NCBI RefSeq assembly: GCF_030250645.1
Contig: NZ_JASSVS010000006.1
Coordinates: 186,001-250,000 of the forward strand
Source: Marinobacter azerbaijanicus
GTDB lineage: Bacteria; Pseudomonadota; Gammaproteobacteria; Pseudomonadales; Oleiphilaceae
DNA length: 64,000 bases
Direction of reading: 5' to 3'
In this document: positions 32,369-43,300 of the stretch, one piece after another
Numbering within the stretch: the first letter of the stretch is position 1
Layout of the letters: each line of letters starts with the position of its first letter
Notes under the pieces: model-generated
What the model was told of the DNA's origin: nothing
The model's input: only the letters and a program-made list of their open reading frames with translations
Database searches by the model: none
Translations under genes and position numbers: made by a program

Positions 32369-34009
32369 TCAGCGACTGTTGGGCTTATAACCCACACGGA
32401 AACCACCCCAGTGCTTACCGTTTACGTAAATCGGAACCGACAGATCATGCATGATCTCCCCGGTGTCCCTGCGGTAGGTCTGCAACAGCATGCTCTGGGT
32501 GTGATTGCCACAACGGGCGCCGGTGCGGTCGTTGAACAGGCGCTTGCTGCGACTCTTTACCAGATCGATTTTCGGGTCACCGGTTGGTGCATGGGCAAAT
32601 TCACGGTTATGAGTAGGTACATAGCCATCGGGCGCTATGGCAATTGCATACACCAGGGCAGGATCAGCTGACTTGACCGCCTCCTGTACAGAGGGAAGCT
32701 GCTGGTCAGTAAACCGGTCAAAACTGCTGGAGTACTTCTGGGGATCGGTATTCGGGATAGGCTCTCTTTTCTTGTCGAACAGGGCACTCTCTGACAACTG
32801 TCCGTCACGAACGGCCTGTTCGAAAAGTTTGCCAATCCGGTCTGCCCCCTCACGTGCCTGATCATAGAAGGGCCGGTGATAGCTTTCATCGCTGTTCAGC
32901 GCAAACGCGGCATTGGCTTCTTCTGCCAGCTCCATCAGAGTCGCCGCCTGTTCGGCAAGGGAGGTCACACTGGAATCGCTTTCTGTGATCTGGTCTCGTA
33001 CCGTTTCAATCGCCGAGGACACCTGTTGCAGACTCTGCTCATTATTCTGGTCAATCTCGGCAATACGTGCCACCTGTTGCTGGACACGATCGGATTGATC
33101 GCGGATCTGATCCAGGCGTTCGCCAACGCTTTCAACGGAATCCAGGCCAGCCTCTACGCTTTTGGCAAGGTCCTCGATCCGTGCGACGATCAGCGAGGTG
33201 TCTGACCTCACTTCCTGGAGTGTTTCGGCAACTTCCCCGGTTGCCTGTGCGGTTCGACCGGCCAACTGCCTGACTTCATCGGCAACCACGGCAAACCCGC
33301 GCCCCTGGTCGCCCGCTCGGGCTGCTTCAATTGCCGCATTCAGGGCCAACAGATTAGTCTGCTCTGCAATTCCCTGAATAGTGGTGGTCACCCCCTGAAT
33401 CTTGTTGGATTTTTCATTCAGTTCCTGGATCAGCCGCAGGTTCTCACTGGACTGCTCGTGCACGGCCCGAACGCTGTCAATGGCAGCTGTCAGCGCTTCT
33501 CGACCTTCCACGCTCACCTGACGATTCTGCATGGCCATAGTGGCGGCATCGGTAGCCTGCTGGGCGGACTCACGGACACTCTCCGTGATCTGCACCGCAT
33601 ACTCCGACATCTGTGCGGTTTCAGTGACCTGGCGATCCAGACGGACCTTTAACTGATCCGCCGCAAAAGACACCTGGGCCGCTGAAATGGCGCTTTTATC
33701 CGCACTGCCGGACAGCGCCTCAATCAGGGCACGGCCGGCCCTGGCCTCGGCAAGAAGCCCCTTACACTGTTGACCCAGGGGACTGTCATCAGCCAACTCC
33801 CCTTCATTCAGCTGCTTGATAGAACGCTCGACTGGTTCAAGTACTCGCAATACCAGATAAGCAGTGGCGACGATCAGGCCAAGAACCAGACCCGCCAGAA
33901 CCGAAGAACCATCCAGCCCTATCAATGGCGCCCCCAACGCCGCTGTGACGGCAACGGCCACTGCAACTGATACCCCCATGAACAAAACAGGTCGACTGAA
34001 AAAGCCCAT
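32369..34009 (-). CDS. Methyl-accepting chemotaxis protein with a C-terminal cytoplasmic sensor domain
   Basis: This is a 546-residue chemoreceptor with an uncommon order. Two N-terminal TM helices (about 5-27 and 35-57) are joined by a very short loop, so there is no periplasmic sensor. A coiled-coil signalling domain has the hairpin tip [18 protein letters not shown] near residue 220. A roughly 160-residue C-terminal domain ends [20 protein letters not shown], then WGGFRVGY, resembling the end of a Cache-like fold. The ligand domain should therefore face the cytosol. ATG 34009 has GAGG 5 nt upstream. No che genes are nearby. Confidence 0.88.
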   Translation of the reverse strand: MGFFSRPVLFMGVSVAVAVAVTAALGAPLIGLDGSSVLAGLVLGLIVATAYLVLRVLEPVERSIKQLNEGELADDSPLGQQCKGLLAEARAGRALIEALSGSADKSAISAAQVSFAADQLKVRLDRQVTETAQMSEYAVQITESVRESAQQATDAATMAMQNRQVSVEGREALTAAIDSVRAVHEQSSENLRLIQELNEKSNKIQGVTTTIQGIAEQTNLLALNAAIEAARAGDQGRGFAVVADEVRQLAGRTAQATGEVAETLQEVRSDTSLIVARIEDLAKSVEAGLDSVESVGERLDQIRDQSDRVQQQVARIAEIDQNNEQSLQQVSSAIETVRDQITESDSSVTSLAEQAATLMELAEEANAAFALNSDESYHRPFYDQAREGADRIGKLFEQAVRDGQLSESALFDKKREPIPNTDPQKYSSSFDRFTDQQLPSVQEAVKSADPALVYAIAIAPDGYVPTHNREFAHAPTGDPKIDLVKSRSKRLFNDRTGARCGNHTQSMLLQTYRRDTGEIMHDLSVPIYVNGKHWGGFRVGYKPNSR

Positions 34010-34148
34010 AGCCACCTCGTTGTTATCATTATTAGTGAATGCATCTTTTATTGAATGCCATTGGTGAGAGTAATGAATTGATCTGTATTAATAACTGCTA
34101 CTTTAGTTCACTCATCATTGTTTTTCGGCAGGTTGCTACAAATCTGAA

Positions 34149-34199
34149 ACAAAAAAAACGCAACCCGGAGACTTCCAGCAGAAGAATCCGGGTTGCGTT
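34149..34199 (-). terminator. Rho-independent terminator of phoX
   Basis: A 13-bp perfect stem (34157-34169 with 34187-34199, AACGCAACCCGGA/TCCGGGTTGCGTT) is followed on the minus strand by a run of U residues (A-run at 34151-34158). Confidence 0.88.
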
Positions 34200-34225
34200 C
34201 AGGTACTGCCAGCAAACTGCGTGGG

Positions 34226-36256
34226 TCAGGCGCCGACAACACCTCCGTCATCTCTGGTGACGATCACTGTCGCATCTCTGGGGCGGTCCTCGGATGGATC
34301 AGGCCAGTTCCCCCGCGGATGCTGGATATTCACAAACATGGTTTTCACGTCCGGGGTTGTCACAACACCCGTCACTTCACAGTTCTGGGGGCCAACAAAG
34401 AATCGCTTGATCTCACGGGTAACCGGATTGGCGGCCAGCATCATGTTGTTCTCATACGGCGGTGCCCAACTACCATCGGTCTGAATCCACAGGCGTCCGT
34501 TGTAGTCGAACCAGAGACCGTCCGGGCTGTTGAAGATGTTGGTATCGTCCAGCGTAATAACGGCCTCTCCGTCAACCACGGTTTCTGTTCCCTGCTCCCC
34601 GGCGAACACGAATATGTCCCAGTCGAAACTGGTGGCGGTGTGATCACTTCCAGCCTCTGTCCAACGGATAATATGGCCAGTGGCATTTTCAACGATCGGG
34701 TTGGCGGCATTAACATCGTCATAGCCTTCCTTGCCACGATTGCTGTTGTTGGTCAGCGTGAAGTAAACATCACCGGTTTTCGGATCGATAGCACCCCACT
34801 CAGGGCGGTCCATTGTGGTAGCTCCGGCGATATCCGCGGCGAGACGGGTATTCACCAGAACGTCAGCCTGGTTCTCGAATCCGTCAAACTGGATGTCGCC
34901 CACCATGGTGCCTTGCGCCGCAGAAACCTTACTGGCAAATTCTGCGTCCTTGAGATCCAGTGCCAGCCAGTCACCGGAACCGTCGTCGTTGAATCGGGCT
35001 ACGTATAGCGTACCCTCATCCAGAAGGTACCCTCCTGCCGTTGCCGCATGATAGGACTTGGAAGAGACAAATTTATAGATGTATTCGAAACGGGAGTCAT
35101 CACCGGAATAGCAGACCACCGGCTCACCCTCTTTTGCAGGCGCGAAGATCACACCCTCATGGCCGAAACGGCCCAGAGCGGTCCTTTTCTGAGGCTTGCT
35201 CTCGGGAGTGAAAGGATCAATCTCAACCATGTAGCCATAGGTGTTTGCTTCGTTCCGATAATCCTCGGCGGCAGAAGCACCCATGGTTGAAACGTTGAAG
35301 CGCATGTATTCGTCAGCATCCGTATCAGCCAGTTCCCAGTCATAGCGTGAGTTGTCGTTTACGCCATGTCTCTCATATTCACGGGGGCGCTGAGCATCGG
35401 CAGTAGCAAAGTAACCATGCCAGTTTTCCTCCGCCGTGAGGTAGGTTCCCCACGGTGTCGGACCCATCGCGCAATTGTTCAGAGTACCGCGTGTTTCGGT
35501 GCCGGTCGGGCTGTAAACGGTGACCAGCTTGCTGTAGCCGCGGGCCGGGCCACGAATATCCATTTCGGTGTTACCGGTAATGCGTCGATTGAAAGGGCTG
35601 CCAAACACGACATCCCACGTGCCGTTGCTGTCACGCTTGATGTGAATCACTGAAACACCGTGCGCTGCAACTTCCTTGCGAACCTCATCTACCGGCCGAA
35701 CGCCGCCGTTATCAACAGCTTTAGTCGGGCCATTGGCATGCAGTGCACTCTGGTTGATGTACTCGTGGTTCATCACCAGCAGGCCTTCCGTTGAGCTGTT
35801 ACCACCAGCTCTCTGGTCGATCGGAAAAAAGTGCAAACCGTCGTGATGCATGCCGACCTGATTTTCCTGATCAGCACCGGTATTGGTACCGTCAGGCCGG
35901 TATTCCGGATAGTCTCCGGTAATGGGCGTTCCCCAGGGCACAAAGGTCTGGGCAGAATAACCTTCCGGAACCACAACACGGTTTTCGTTGGAAACCGCAA
36001 CCGGCTTGAACCCGAGTTCGGTGTCTGACTGGGCGCTGCCGCCAGCACTGCCGTTATCATCATTGTCGCTGTCGGAACAGCCTGCGAGCCCCATGCCCAT
36101 AACACCAGCCAGGGCTGCGCCAACGCTGCCTTTCATCAGGGTACGTCGCTGCATCCGTGCCTGCAGCACATGTGCAAAGGAAGTATTGTCAGAGTGGTTT
36201 ACAACTGGCTCGTAATTGGGATCCAGATAGTTCGGATCCAGATCATGCTTTGCCAT
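34226..36256 (-). CDS. phoX: Tat-exported alkaline phosphatase PhoX
   Basis: This 676-residue DUF839/PhoX-family protein has a long N-region, a twin-arginine signal with lipobox (RRTLMKGSV, Arg37-38; ending GMGLAGC, Cys60) and a beta-propeller body. Blocks typical of PhoX include LVMNHEYINQSALHANG, NCAMGPTPWGTYLTAEENW, GRFGHEGVIFAP and FNSPDGLWFDYNGRLWIQTDG. PhoX uses Ca2+/Fe3+ and releases phosphate from organic phosphomonoesters outside the cytosol. The acidic ligand residues are compatible with this (NHE, TAEENW). A Pho box lies 61 nt upstream of the ATG. Confidence 0.92.
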   Translation of the reverse strand: MAKHDLDPNYLDPNYEPVVNHSDNTSFAHVLQARMQRRTLMKGSVGAALAGVMGMGLAGCSDSDNDDNGSAGGSAQSDTELGFKPVAVSNENRVVVPEGYSAQTFVPWGTPITGDYPEYRPDGTNTGADQENQVGMHHDGLHFFPIDQRAGGNSSTEGLLVMNHEYINQSALHANGPTKAVDNGGVRPVDEVRKEVAAHGVSVIHIKRDSNGTWDVVFGSPFNRRITGNTEMDIRGPARGYSKLVTVYSPTGTETRGTLNNCAMGPTPWGTYLTAEENWHGYFATADAQRPREYERHGVNDNSRYDWELADTDADEYMRFNVSTMGASAAEDYRNEANTYGYMVEIDPFTPESKPQKRTALGRFGHEGVIFAPAKEGEPVVCYSGDDSRFEYIYKFVSSKSYHAATAGGYLLDEGTLYVARFNDDGSGDWLALDLKDAEFASKVSAAQGTMVGDIQFDGFENQADVLVNTRLAADIAGATTMDRPEWGAIDPKTGDVYFTLTNNSNRGKEGYDDVNAANPIVENATGHIIRWTEAGSDHTATSFDWDIFVFAGEQGTETVVDGEAVITLDDTNIFNSPDGLWFDYNGRLWIQTDGSWAPPYENNMMLAANPVTREIKRFFVGPQNCEVTGVVTTPDVKTMFVNIQHPRGNWPDPSEDRPRDATVIVTRDDGGVVGA

Positions 36257-36316
36257 GGTCCTGTCTCTCTCGGGTGGTTTATTGGTATTTCCGAGACACC
36301 ATTGTTGATGGCATAA

Positions 36317-36334
36317 GTGACAGATTGCAGACAG
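36317..36334 (-). promoter_or_regulatory. Pho box (PhoB-binding site) upstream of phoX
   Basis: On the minus strand the site reads CTGTCTG-CAAT-CTGTCAC, two 7-bp PhoB half-sites separated by 4 nt. They match the CTGTCAT consensus at 5/7 and 6/7. Position and orientation fit phosphate-starvation activation of phoX. Confidence 0.75.
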
Positions 36335-36369
36335 CCAGAAGTCAGTTCCTTTAACCTTTTTTTACAGAC

Positions 36370-36404
36370 AAAAAAAGAGCCTGCCCGGTCAGGGGCAGAC
36401 TCTT
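36370..36404 (-). terminator. Terminator of the acidic lipoprotein gene
   Basis: A 12-bp stem with one mismatch (36375-36386 with 36393-36404) has an A-run at 36370-36376 on the plus strand, which gives a U-run at the 3' end of the minus-strand transcript. Confidence 0.8.
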
Positions 36405-36454
36405 CTGGCGACCATGTGCGTCGTCGGGGACAATCAGTTTACCCCGGATGCGTC

Positions 36455-36766
36455 CTAGTAACCGCCGTTCATGGAATCACCTGCCTCCTCGGCAGCTTCT
36501 CCCATTTCTTCACCGGCTTCTTCAACGGCCTCGCCAGTTTCCTCACCGGCGTCTTCGGCAGCATCCTTGGTTTCATCCCAGGCGCTGTCGTTCTGGCCAG
36601 TGGCGTCTTCATATGTCTCTTCTACGGCATCGCCGGCATCGTCCGCCATTTCTTCGATGTTATCGCCGGCTTCCTCAAAGTCTGCTCCTTCGTTGTCGTC
36701 CTGGCTGCAGGCGGCAAGGCCCAGCGTCATCAGCAATGCCAGCGCACTCAGTGTCAGCTTGTTCAT
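36455..36766 (-). CDS. Very acidic, low-complexity lipoprotein
   Basis: This 103-residue protein has a lipoprotein signal (LMTLGLAAC). The mature part is almost only Glu, Asp, Ala and Gly in 11-residue-like repeats (DAGEETGEAVEEAGEEMGEA), predicted amphipathic helix. AGGGA precedes the ATG at 36766. It resembles small entericidin-like or LEA-like envelope proteins only in composition. Function is unknown; an ion-binding or desiccation/osmotic role would be speculation. Confidence 0.82.
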   Translation of the reverse strand: MNKLTLSALALLMTLGLAACSQDDNEGADFEEAGDNIEEMADDAGDAVEETYEDATGQNDSAWDETKDAAEDAGEETGEAVEEAGEEMGEAAEEAGDSMNGGY

Positions 36767-36858
36767 AACCACGTCCCTATTCTGGTATGTATTTACGACG
36801 AGGCACAGAGTAAGGCCGGGGCCAGCGGAAACGCAATTACCGGGGTATTAAGCTTTGG

Positions 36859-37110
36859 TTAGCCAGCATTGTCTGCCAGCAACTGGCCATCAATGGTGAT
36901 GACGTGATCAAACGACAGCATGGTACCTCGGCCGAGCAGCAAAAAGTCCTGCCCGGCCCGGCTGAAGAGATCGCGAATAACATCATGCACCATGAAAATC
37001 TGGCCGGCACTGTCCCGATAGACCACTTCGGTCAGCTTGCCTGAACCCAGGTACTCCCGAAGCATTCCCTGAACCCGGCACGAGGCCGTAGCGGAGGATG
37101 GGGTCGACAT
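36859..37110 (-). CDS. Small protein, possibly Rof-like (Sm-like fold)
   Basis: This 83-residue soluble protein (MSTPSSATASCRVQGMLREY...) has a pattern of short beta strands: LTEVVYRDSAGQIFMVHDVI, FLLLGRGTMLSFDHVITIDG. The arrangement is loosely like Rof/Rho-binding antiterminator proteins, but the diagnostic N-terminal CxxYDYIELAC motif is missing. AAGGA precedes the ATG. It is divergent from alkB. I do not assign a function. Confidence 0.6.
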   Translation of the reverse strand: MSTPSSATASCRVQGMLREYLGSGKLTEVVYRDSAGQIFMVHDVIRDLFSRAGQDFLLLGRGTMLSFDHVITIDGQLLADNAG

Positions 37111-37238
37111 GACTGGTGGTTCCTTGTTGTCAGCTTCTTGCCTTTCGTGAAGTGTGGCTCAGAAAACGGGTTTTCGCCAAAGGCGAGCGCACTTGTCATT
37201 TTGCGCCAAGCTGCTTCACTCATACTGCCGCCCGTTGC

Positions 37239-37254
37239 ATTGTCCGATTGTCCG
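37239..37254 (+). promoter_or_regulatory. Tandem ATTGTCCG repeat in the alkB upstream region
   Basis: ATTGTCCG occurs twice head-to-tail, directly before an AT-rich CATAAATTT, 39 nt upstream of the alkB ATG. The placement suggests an operator or part of the promoter, but no known regulator site is recognised. Confidence 0.35.
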
Positions 37255-37293
37255 ACATAAATTTCAGGTACGCGCATTAAATGGGAGAAAACC

Positions 37294-38562
37294 ATGAACG
37301 CAAAGACCCGTGAAAACCTGGAATCGCACAGAGTCACCTCGCCGGCAGAAGAAGCTCAAACCAGAACCTGGAAGGATCCCAAGCGGTACATGTGGCTTCT
37401 GGGCCCTGCCCTGCCAGGCATCGGGCTAGCTGCCCTGACAGGCTACGCCCTGGCCCCGAAAAAGCTCAAAGCCCTGGCCTGGACCGGCCCCGCACTGGTA
37501 CATGGCGTTATCCCGGCACTCGATCGGGCCATAGGCGAAGACCAGAGCAACCCACCAGAATCTGCCGTGAAAACTCTGGAGCAGGACAGGTACTACGACA
37601 GGATCGTGAAGGCTTTCATTCCCACCCAATACGCCATGACTTTCATGGGCGCCTGGCTGGCCAGCCGCAAAAACACGCCTCTGGAGGACAGAATTGGCCT
37701 GACGCTTACCGTTGGCGCAATCAATGGCGTGGGTATCAACACGGCCCATGAGCTCGGACACAAATCCAACAGGCTGAACAAACTGCTGGCAATGGCCGCC
37801 CTGGCGCCAACCGGATACACCCACTTTGTTGTCGAGCACAACTTTGGCCACCACAAGAGAGTAGCCACACCGGAGGATCCCGCCAGCAGCCGGATGGGTG
37901 AAAGTTTCTGGAAGTTCCTGCCCCGTACTGTGGTGGGAGGCATCAAGTCATCCACCCAGATTGAGAAGGCAAGGCTTGCGCGGAAAGGCAAAGGTTTCTG
38001 GAGCCTGGACAATGAGCTGCTTCAGGGCTGGGCCATGAGCGCCGGTTTCTTTGGCGCAACGACCCTGGTCTGTGGGCCACGGGCTGTGCCGTTCCTGGCC
38101 GCCCAGGCGGTGTATGGCGCCAGCCTGCTGGAGAGCGTGAATTATATCGAGCACTATGGCCTGTTGCGCCAGAAAGACAGGAACGGCAAGTATGAACGCA
38201 CCCAGCCGGAGCACAGCTGGAACAGCAATCATATTGTAACCAACCTGTTCCTGTATCAGTTGCAGCGGCATTCGGATCATCATGCACACCCTCAGCGCAG
38301 CTTCCAGGCGCTCCGTCACTTCGAAAAGGCACCTCAGTTGCCGGGCGGTTACGCATCGATGCTGCTGCCGGCCTATCTGCCGCAGTGGTGGTATGAAACC
38401 ATGGATAAGCGGGTGATTGATCACTACGAGGGTGACCTGAGCAAGATCAACTGGGACCCTGACCGCAAGGAGGAGTTGATGGCCAAATACGCCGATTACG
38501 CGGCCGAGGTAGCCGCTGAGGCAAAGGCGCGGCGGGACGGCAGCGACTCTGAGGCTGCCTGA
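37294..38562 (+). CDS. alkB: Alkane 1-monooxygenase AlkB
   Basis: This 422-residue integral-membrane non-haem di-iron hydroxylase has all histidine boxes: HELGH (152-156), EHNFGHHKRVATPEDPA (181-197), the AlkB-specific NYIEHYGL (283-290) and LQRHSDHHAHP (323-333). Hydrophobic segments in the N-terminal half form the membrane bundle. It converts medium- to long-chain n-alkanes to 1-alkanols using electrons from rubredoxin. No rubredoxin, rubredoxin reductase or alkS-type regulator is adjacent, so these must be encoded elsewhere. The gene has its own terminator and is monocistronic. Confidence 0.96.
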   Translation: MNAKTRENLESHRVTSPAEEAQTRTWKDPKRYMWLLGPALPGIGLAALTGYALAPKKLKALAWTGPALVHGVIPALDRAIGEDQSNPPESAVKTLEQDRYYDRIVKAFIPTQYAMTFMGAWLASRKNTPLEDRIGLTLTVGAINGVGINTAHELGHKSNRLNKLLAMAALAPTGYTHFVVEHNFGHHKRVATPEDPASSRMGESFWKFLPRTVVGGIKSSTQIEKARLARKGKGFWSLDNELLQGWAMSAGFFGATTLVCGPRAVPFLAAQAVYGASLLESVNYIEHYGLLRQKDRNGKYERTQPEHSWNSNHIVTNLFLYQLQRHSDHHAHPQRSFQALRHFEKAPQLPGGYASMLLPAYLPQWWYETMDKRVIDHYEGDLSKINWDPDRKEELMAKYADYAAEVAAEAKARRDGSDSEAA

Positions 38563-38574
38563 TCTGTGGTGGTT

Positions 38575-38612
38575 GTCTGTATCGGGCACAAGCTTCCGGG
38601 CCCGATACAGAC
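38575..38612. terminator. Hairpin terminator between alkB and the convergent TSP3 lipoprotein gene
   Basis: A 13-bp perfect stem GTCTGTATCGGGC/GCCCGATACAGAC with a 12-nt loop, 12 nt after the alkB stop. T-runs are lacking, so it may be Rho-assisted or serve both directions. Confidence 0.7.
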
Positions 38613-38638
38613 CACCAACCGGATGGCACTGCTATCCG

Positions 38639-39712
38639 TTAGAGTGCATTTTCACTGGCACAGACGGCGATAACACCTAACTGAACCAGCACATCGATGC
38701 CGCCGACACTCACGGTTACCTCATTGAAGTCCTCCACAGTATCGAACACCAGAAAACCTGCATCGCTGTCGTTCAACTGTCCAAGCAGATCCAGGTCCGC
38801 GAGCGTCAGATCCGTAAAGCTCTCCTGCTCTGTGCCATTCAAACCGGTTGTCACGGTAATGGTGCCAAGCAGGCTCAGGCTCAGAAGCTGGTCTGGCTCA
38901 GTGATTGCCACACCCAATCTGTTGGGCCCTTCATAGGTTTGTCCGTTGTCGACGACGTCGAGATCAACCGTACCGACAAGGTTAAGCGGCACATTGATGG
39001 TGGCGGAGTTAAGGAAATTGCTGTCAACCACATTCCCGGGCTCGTCGACACAGCCGTTCAGACACAGCAGCGAGGTATCACCAGTTGCAATCGCATCGGG
39101 CGCCTGAAGCGGCTTGAAAGGTGCACTTGCCGCTGTTCCACAGGCATACGCGGTGGCGGGATCGCTGTCGTCCACAGGGTCACAGGCATCACCGATACCA
39201 TCGCCATCGGTGTCAGTCTGACTTGCGTTGGCTGTGTCAGGACAGTTGTCTTCACTGTCAGGAACACCGTCGCCATCGCGGTCGTTTGTGTCCTCACAAG
39301 CATCACCTACGCCGTCACCATCGCTGTCTTCCTGACCCGGGTTGTAGGTATCAGGGCAGTTATCATCCAGATCCCTTATCCCATCACCGTCGGTGTCTGC
39401 ATCAGCGGCAGTACAGTCCGGGTCGGGATTGCGCGGGCAGACATCACGGGAATTGTCGACACCGTCACCGTCAATATCCGAATCGCACGCATCACCGAAG
39501 CCATCGCCATCCATATCCTGCTGGTCGGGGTTAGGCACCAGGGGACAGTTGTCATCACTATTAACCACGCCGTCGCCATCCTGATCCAGTTGGCCAATGT
39601 CACCATCCAGTAATTGTTCGGAAATGCTCCCCCCATCGGATCTGCAACCAGCCAGCGCCAGCAGAGTCATCACCAAGGCAGCCATGTACCAGTTAACTCG
39701 GTTTGTTTTCAT
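38639..39712 (-). CDS. Lipoprotein with thrombospondin type 3 calcium-binding repeats
   Basis: This 357-residue protein has a lipoprotein signal (ALAGC). Five or so TSP3 repeats of the form DxDGDGxxDxxDNCP (for example [38 protein letters not shown]) cover about residues 40-180. A C-terminal beta-rich domain of unknown type (about 200-350) follows. TSP3 units bind Ca2+ through the Asp ladders and are stabilised by paired Cys. It is probably on the outer membrane. It follows the OmpA-type gene by 26 nt in the same direction. Confidence 0.85.
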   Translation of the reverse strand: MKTNRVNWYMAALVMTLLALAGCRSDGGSISEQLLDGDIGQLDQDGDGVVNSDDNCPLVPNPDQQDMDGDGFGDACDSDIDGDGVDNSRDVCPRNPDPDCTAADADTDGDGIRDLDDNCPDTYNPGQEDSDGDGVGDACEDTNDRDGDGVPDSEDNCPDTANASQTDTDGDGIGDACDPVDDSDPATAYACGTAASAPFKPLQAPDAIATGDTSLLCLNGCVDEPGNVVDSNFLNSATINVPLNLVGTVDLDVVDNGQTYEGPNRLGVAITEPDQLLSLSLLGTITVTTGLNGTEQESFTDLTLADLDLLGQLNDSDAGFLVFDTVEDFNEVTVSVGGIDVLVQLGVIAVCASENAL

Positions 39713-39738
39713 TGTGTCGCTCCTATTACTACTACAGC

Positions 39739-40800
39739 TCAGCGTGACAGCACGTTGAATTCAACGCGGCGATTCCGCTCCCGACCTTCTTCGGTTTCAT
39801 TACTGCGCACTGGCTCTGACTCGCCATAGCCTGTTGCAGTCATCTGGTCAGGCGATACACCGAGGTCAATCAGATAGTTGCGCACTGATTCCGCCCGCCT
39901 CTGGGAGAGTTCACGATTGTATTCCTCGGCTCCGACACTGTCGGTATGGCCGGCAAGCTCCACTTTCAGCCCTGGCTGACCTTTCAGAGCGTCCGCTGTA
40001 CGAACCAGCAAGTCCCGCGCGTTGGCTGTCAGTCGATCGGAGTTGAAGTCAAAGGTAACCCCCAGCAGAACCACTGACTGCTCCTGGTCAGTCTTGACGC
40101 AACCTACCGAGTCCACTTCCAGGCCCTCCAGGGTATTCGGACACTGGTCAACACCATCGACCACACCGTCATTGTCGGAGTCTGCGAAGTCTTTCTCTAC
40201 CACCACTTCGCGTTCAACCACTCTCGTCTTCTCAACAACCTTTGTACGGGTGGCACCAATCGGGAATGTGAGACCTACGCTGAACTGGATATCGGACTGA
40301 CCATCGTCAAAGGAGTCGTAGAAATAGCGGGCGTCACCGCGGATGCGGAGCCCGGATTGCGTCAGGGCAGACGTCATGATGCCAAGGCCAACATTGGCAA
40401 AGCCGCCAAACTCATTTGAAGGGTTGTTCGCCACGTCGTTCCTGGAGACACCGCCGCCAATCAGACCGTAGGGAGTGAATTCCTCACCATCGAAGAATCG
40501 GTAGCTCAGATCCGCTCCCAGGCCCTGCTGATAGTAATCCGTGGCTCCTGATTTACCGGTTTCGATGGTACCGGCAAAGCCCTGGGGCTCAACCCACCAG
40601 TGTCTGTCCAGCCGTATGCCGTAGATCAGCCGCACTGCAGAGCCATATTCATCGGTCCGGTCGTCATCGGGCTCAATATAGGCCCCCATGACCGACAATT
40701 CCCGATCGTACCGGACACCGTCAGCATTAACGATTCCCGAAGCCAGCATCGCCATCAAACCTGACGCTACCAGTGGCGACATATTCCTCAGCGTACTCAT
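39739..40800 (-). CDS. OmpA-family outer-membrane porin with a TSP3 linker
   Basis: This 353-residue protein has a signal peptide (ending GIVNA-DG) and an N-terminal beta-barrel of about 170 residues ([20 protein letters not shown]...). A short Ca-binding TSP3 unit ([17 protein letters not shown]) and a C-terminal OmpA peptidoglycan-binding domain ([26 protein letters not shown]) follow. It is of the OprF/OmpA class. ATG 40800 follows AGGGAG. It is first in an apparent two-gene operon with the TSP3 lipoprotein. Confidence 0.88.
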   Translation of the reverse strand: MSTLRNMSPLVASGLMAMLASGIVNADGVRYDRELSVMGAYIEPDDDRTDEYGSAVRLIYGIRLDRHWWVEPQGFAGTIETGKSGATDYYQQGLGADLSYRFFDGEEFTPYGLIGGGVSRNDVANNPSNEFGGFANVGLGIMTSALTQSGLRIRGDARYFYDSFDDGQSDIQFSVGLTFPIGATRTKVVEKTRVVEREVVVEKDFADSDNDGVVDGVDQCPNTLEGLEVDSVGCVKTDQEQSVVLLGVTFDFNSDRLTANARDLLVRTADALKGQPGLKVELAGHTDSVGAEEYNRELSQRRAESVRNYLIDLGVSPDQMTATGYGESEPVRSNETEEGRERNRRVEFNVLSR

Positions 40801-41258
40801 TCCGTTAAGTCTCCCTTGATTTGAGGTTACGGTCCTCTGTGTGACGTGAGTCACACATTCGCCGCCGAGATTACAGAACCCAACAATGGCCTTGATTGGC
40901 TTTGCCGTCGGCTAAAGTGGCCGAAAATGCCATGTCTTTATCTGGTGAAACCAACCAGCCAGGAGTAAACAGAATGATCATGTAGAAAGAGAAAGACACT
41001 GGTCCCTGTATGTACATGACCATGAAACACTTTTGTAAGCGCCAGGCATGAAACTTCAGGAAAAGTGGGGTGTGGGGAGAGGGAGTTTCCGTTAACCGCT
41101 GACAATGAAAGTTGTCTGTTGGATGGTTTTTTTATTGCAAAACATTCTATAAAAATGAATGGCGGCATTGCGCCCCGGCACAGCGACGGCAACCGAGAGC
41201 AGGCCAACGCTGCCCTGCCCCCGGTGAACCGTGCTTGCCGACTAGTACGACCTCAACA
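40801..41258 (-). other. Gene-poor spacer between the OmpA-type and acyl-CoA dehydrogenase genes
   Basis: These 458 bp hold the promoter region of the minus-strand OmpA operon and the 3' region of the acyl-CoA dehydrogenase gene. Short open frames on both strands lack credible ribosome sites and codon usage. A GTGACGTGAGTCACAC dyad (40838-40853) lies about 40 nt upstream of the OmpA start and could be an operator. Nothing else is recognised. Confidence 0.5.
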
Positions 41259-43061
<1,803 letters not shown>

Positions 43062-43173
43062 TGGGGTAGTCTCCTGTTTATGGTGCATAGCCTCTCATAC
43101 GGTTGTTTTTGTTGAAACCGGCGTTAATGACATAATCATGGTTGATATCGCCATTTTTTGATTCCAGGCGGCC

Positions 43174-43285
43174 GGGCAATCACGGGGGAAGGTTGTCCGG
43201 GACACGCTGTTAATACGTCCATGTAAGCTTGACGGCAGCATCCCTGCTGCCGACAGTCCCGGACAACCTTCCCCCGCAATTACCC
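43174..43285 (+). repeat. Long intergenic hairpin, copy D (52-nt-loop family)
   Basis: Arms 43174-43203 and 43256-43285 (30 nt) pair with three mismatches, all of which would be G-U wobbles in a minus-strand transcript. The loop is again exactly 52 nt and starts ACGCTGTTAATACGTCCATG; its inner hairpin is CGGCAGCATCCCTGCTGCCG. The right arm ends 6 nt before the GGAG ribosome site of the regulator gene. This copy lies about 36 kb from copies A-F. Confidence 0.9.
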
Positions 43286-43300
43286 TGCATCGGAGCGAGC

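Noticed and set aside
38939..39613. Repetitive plus-strand frame and CRISPR-like spacing around 39150-39600
   Set aside because: The periodicity comes from TSP3 calcium-binding repeats encoded on the minus strand, not from identical repeats with unique spacers.
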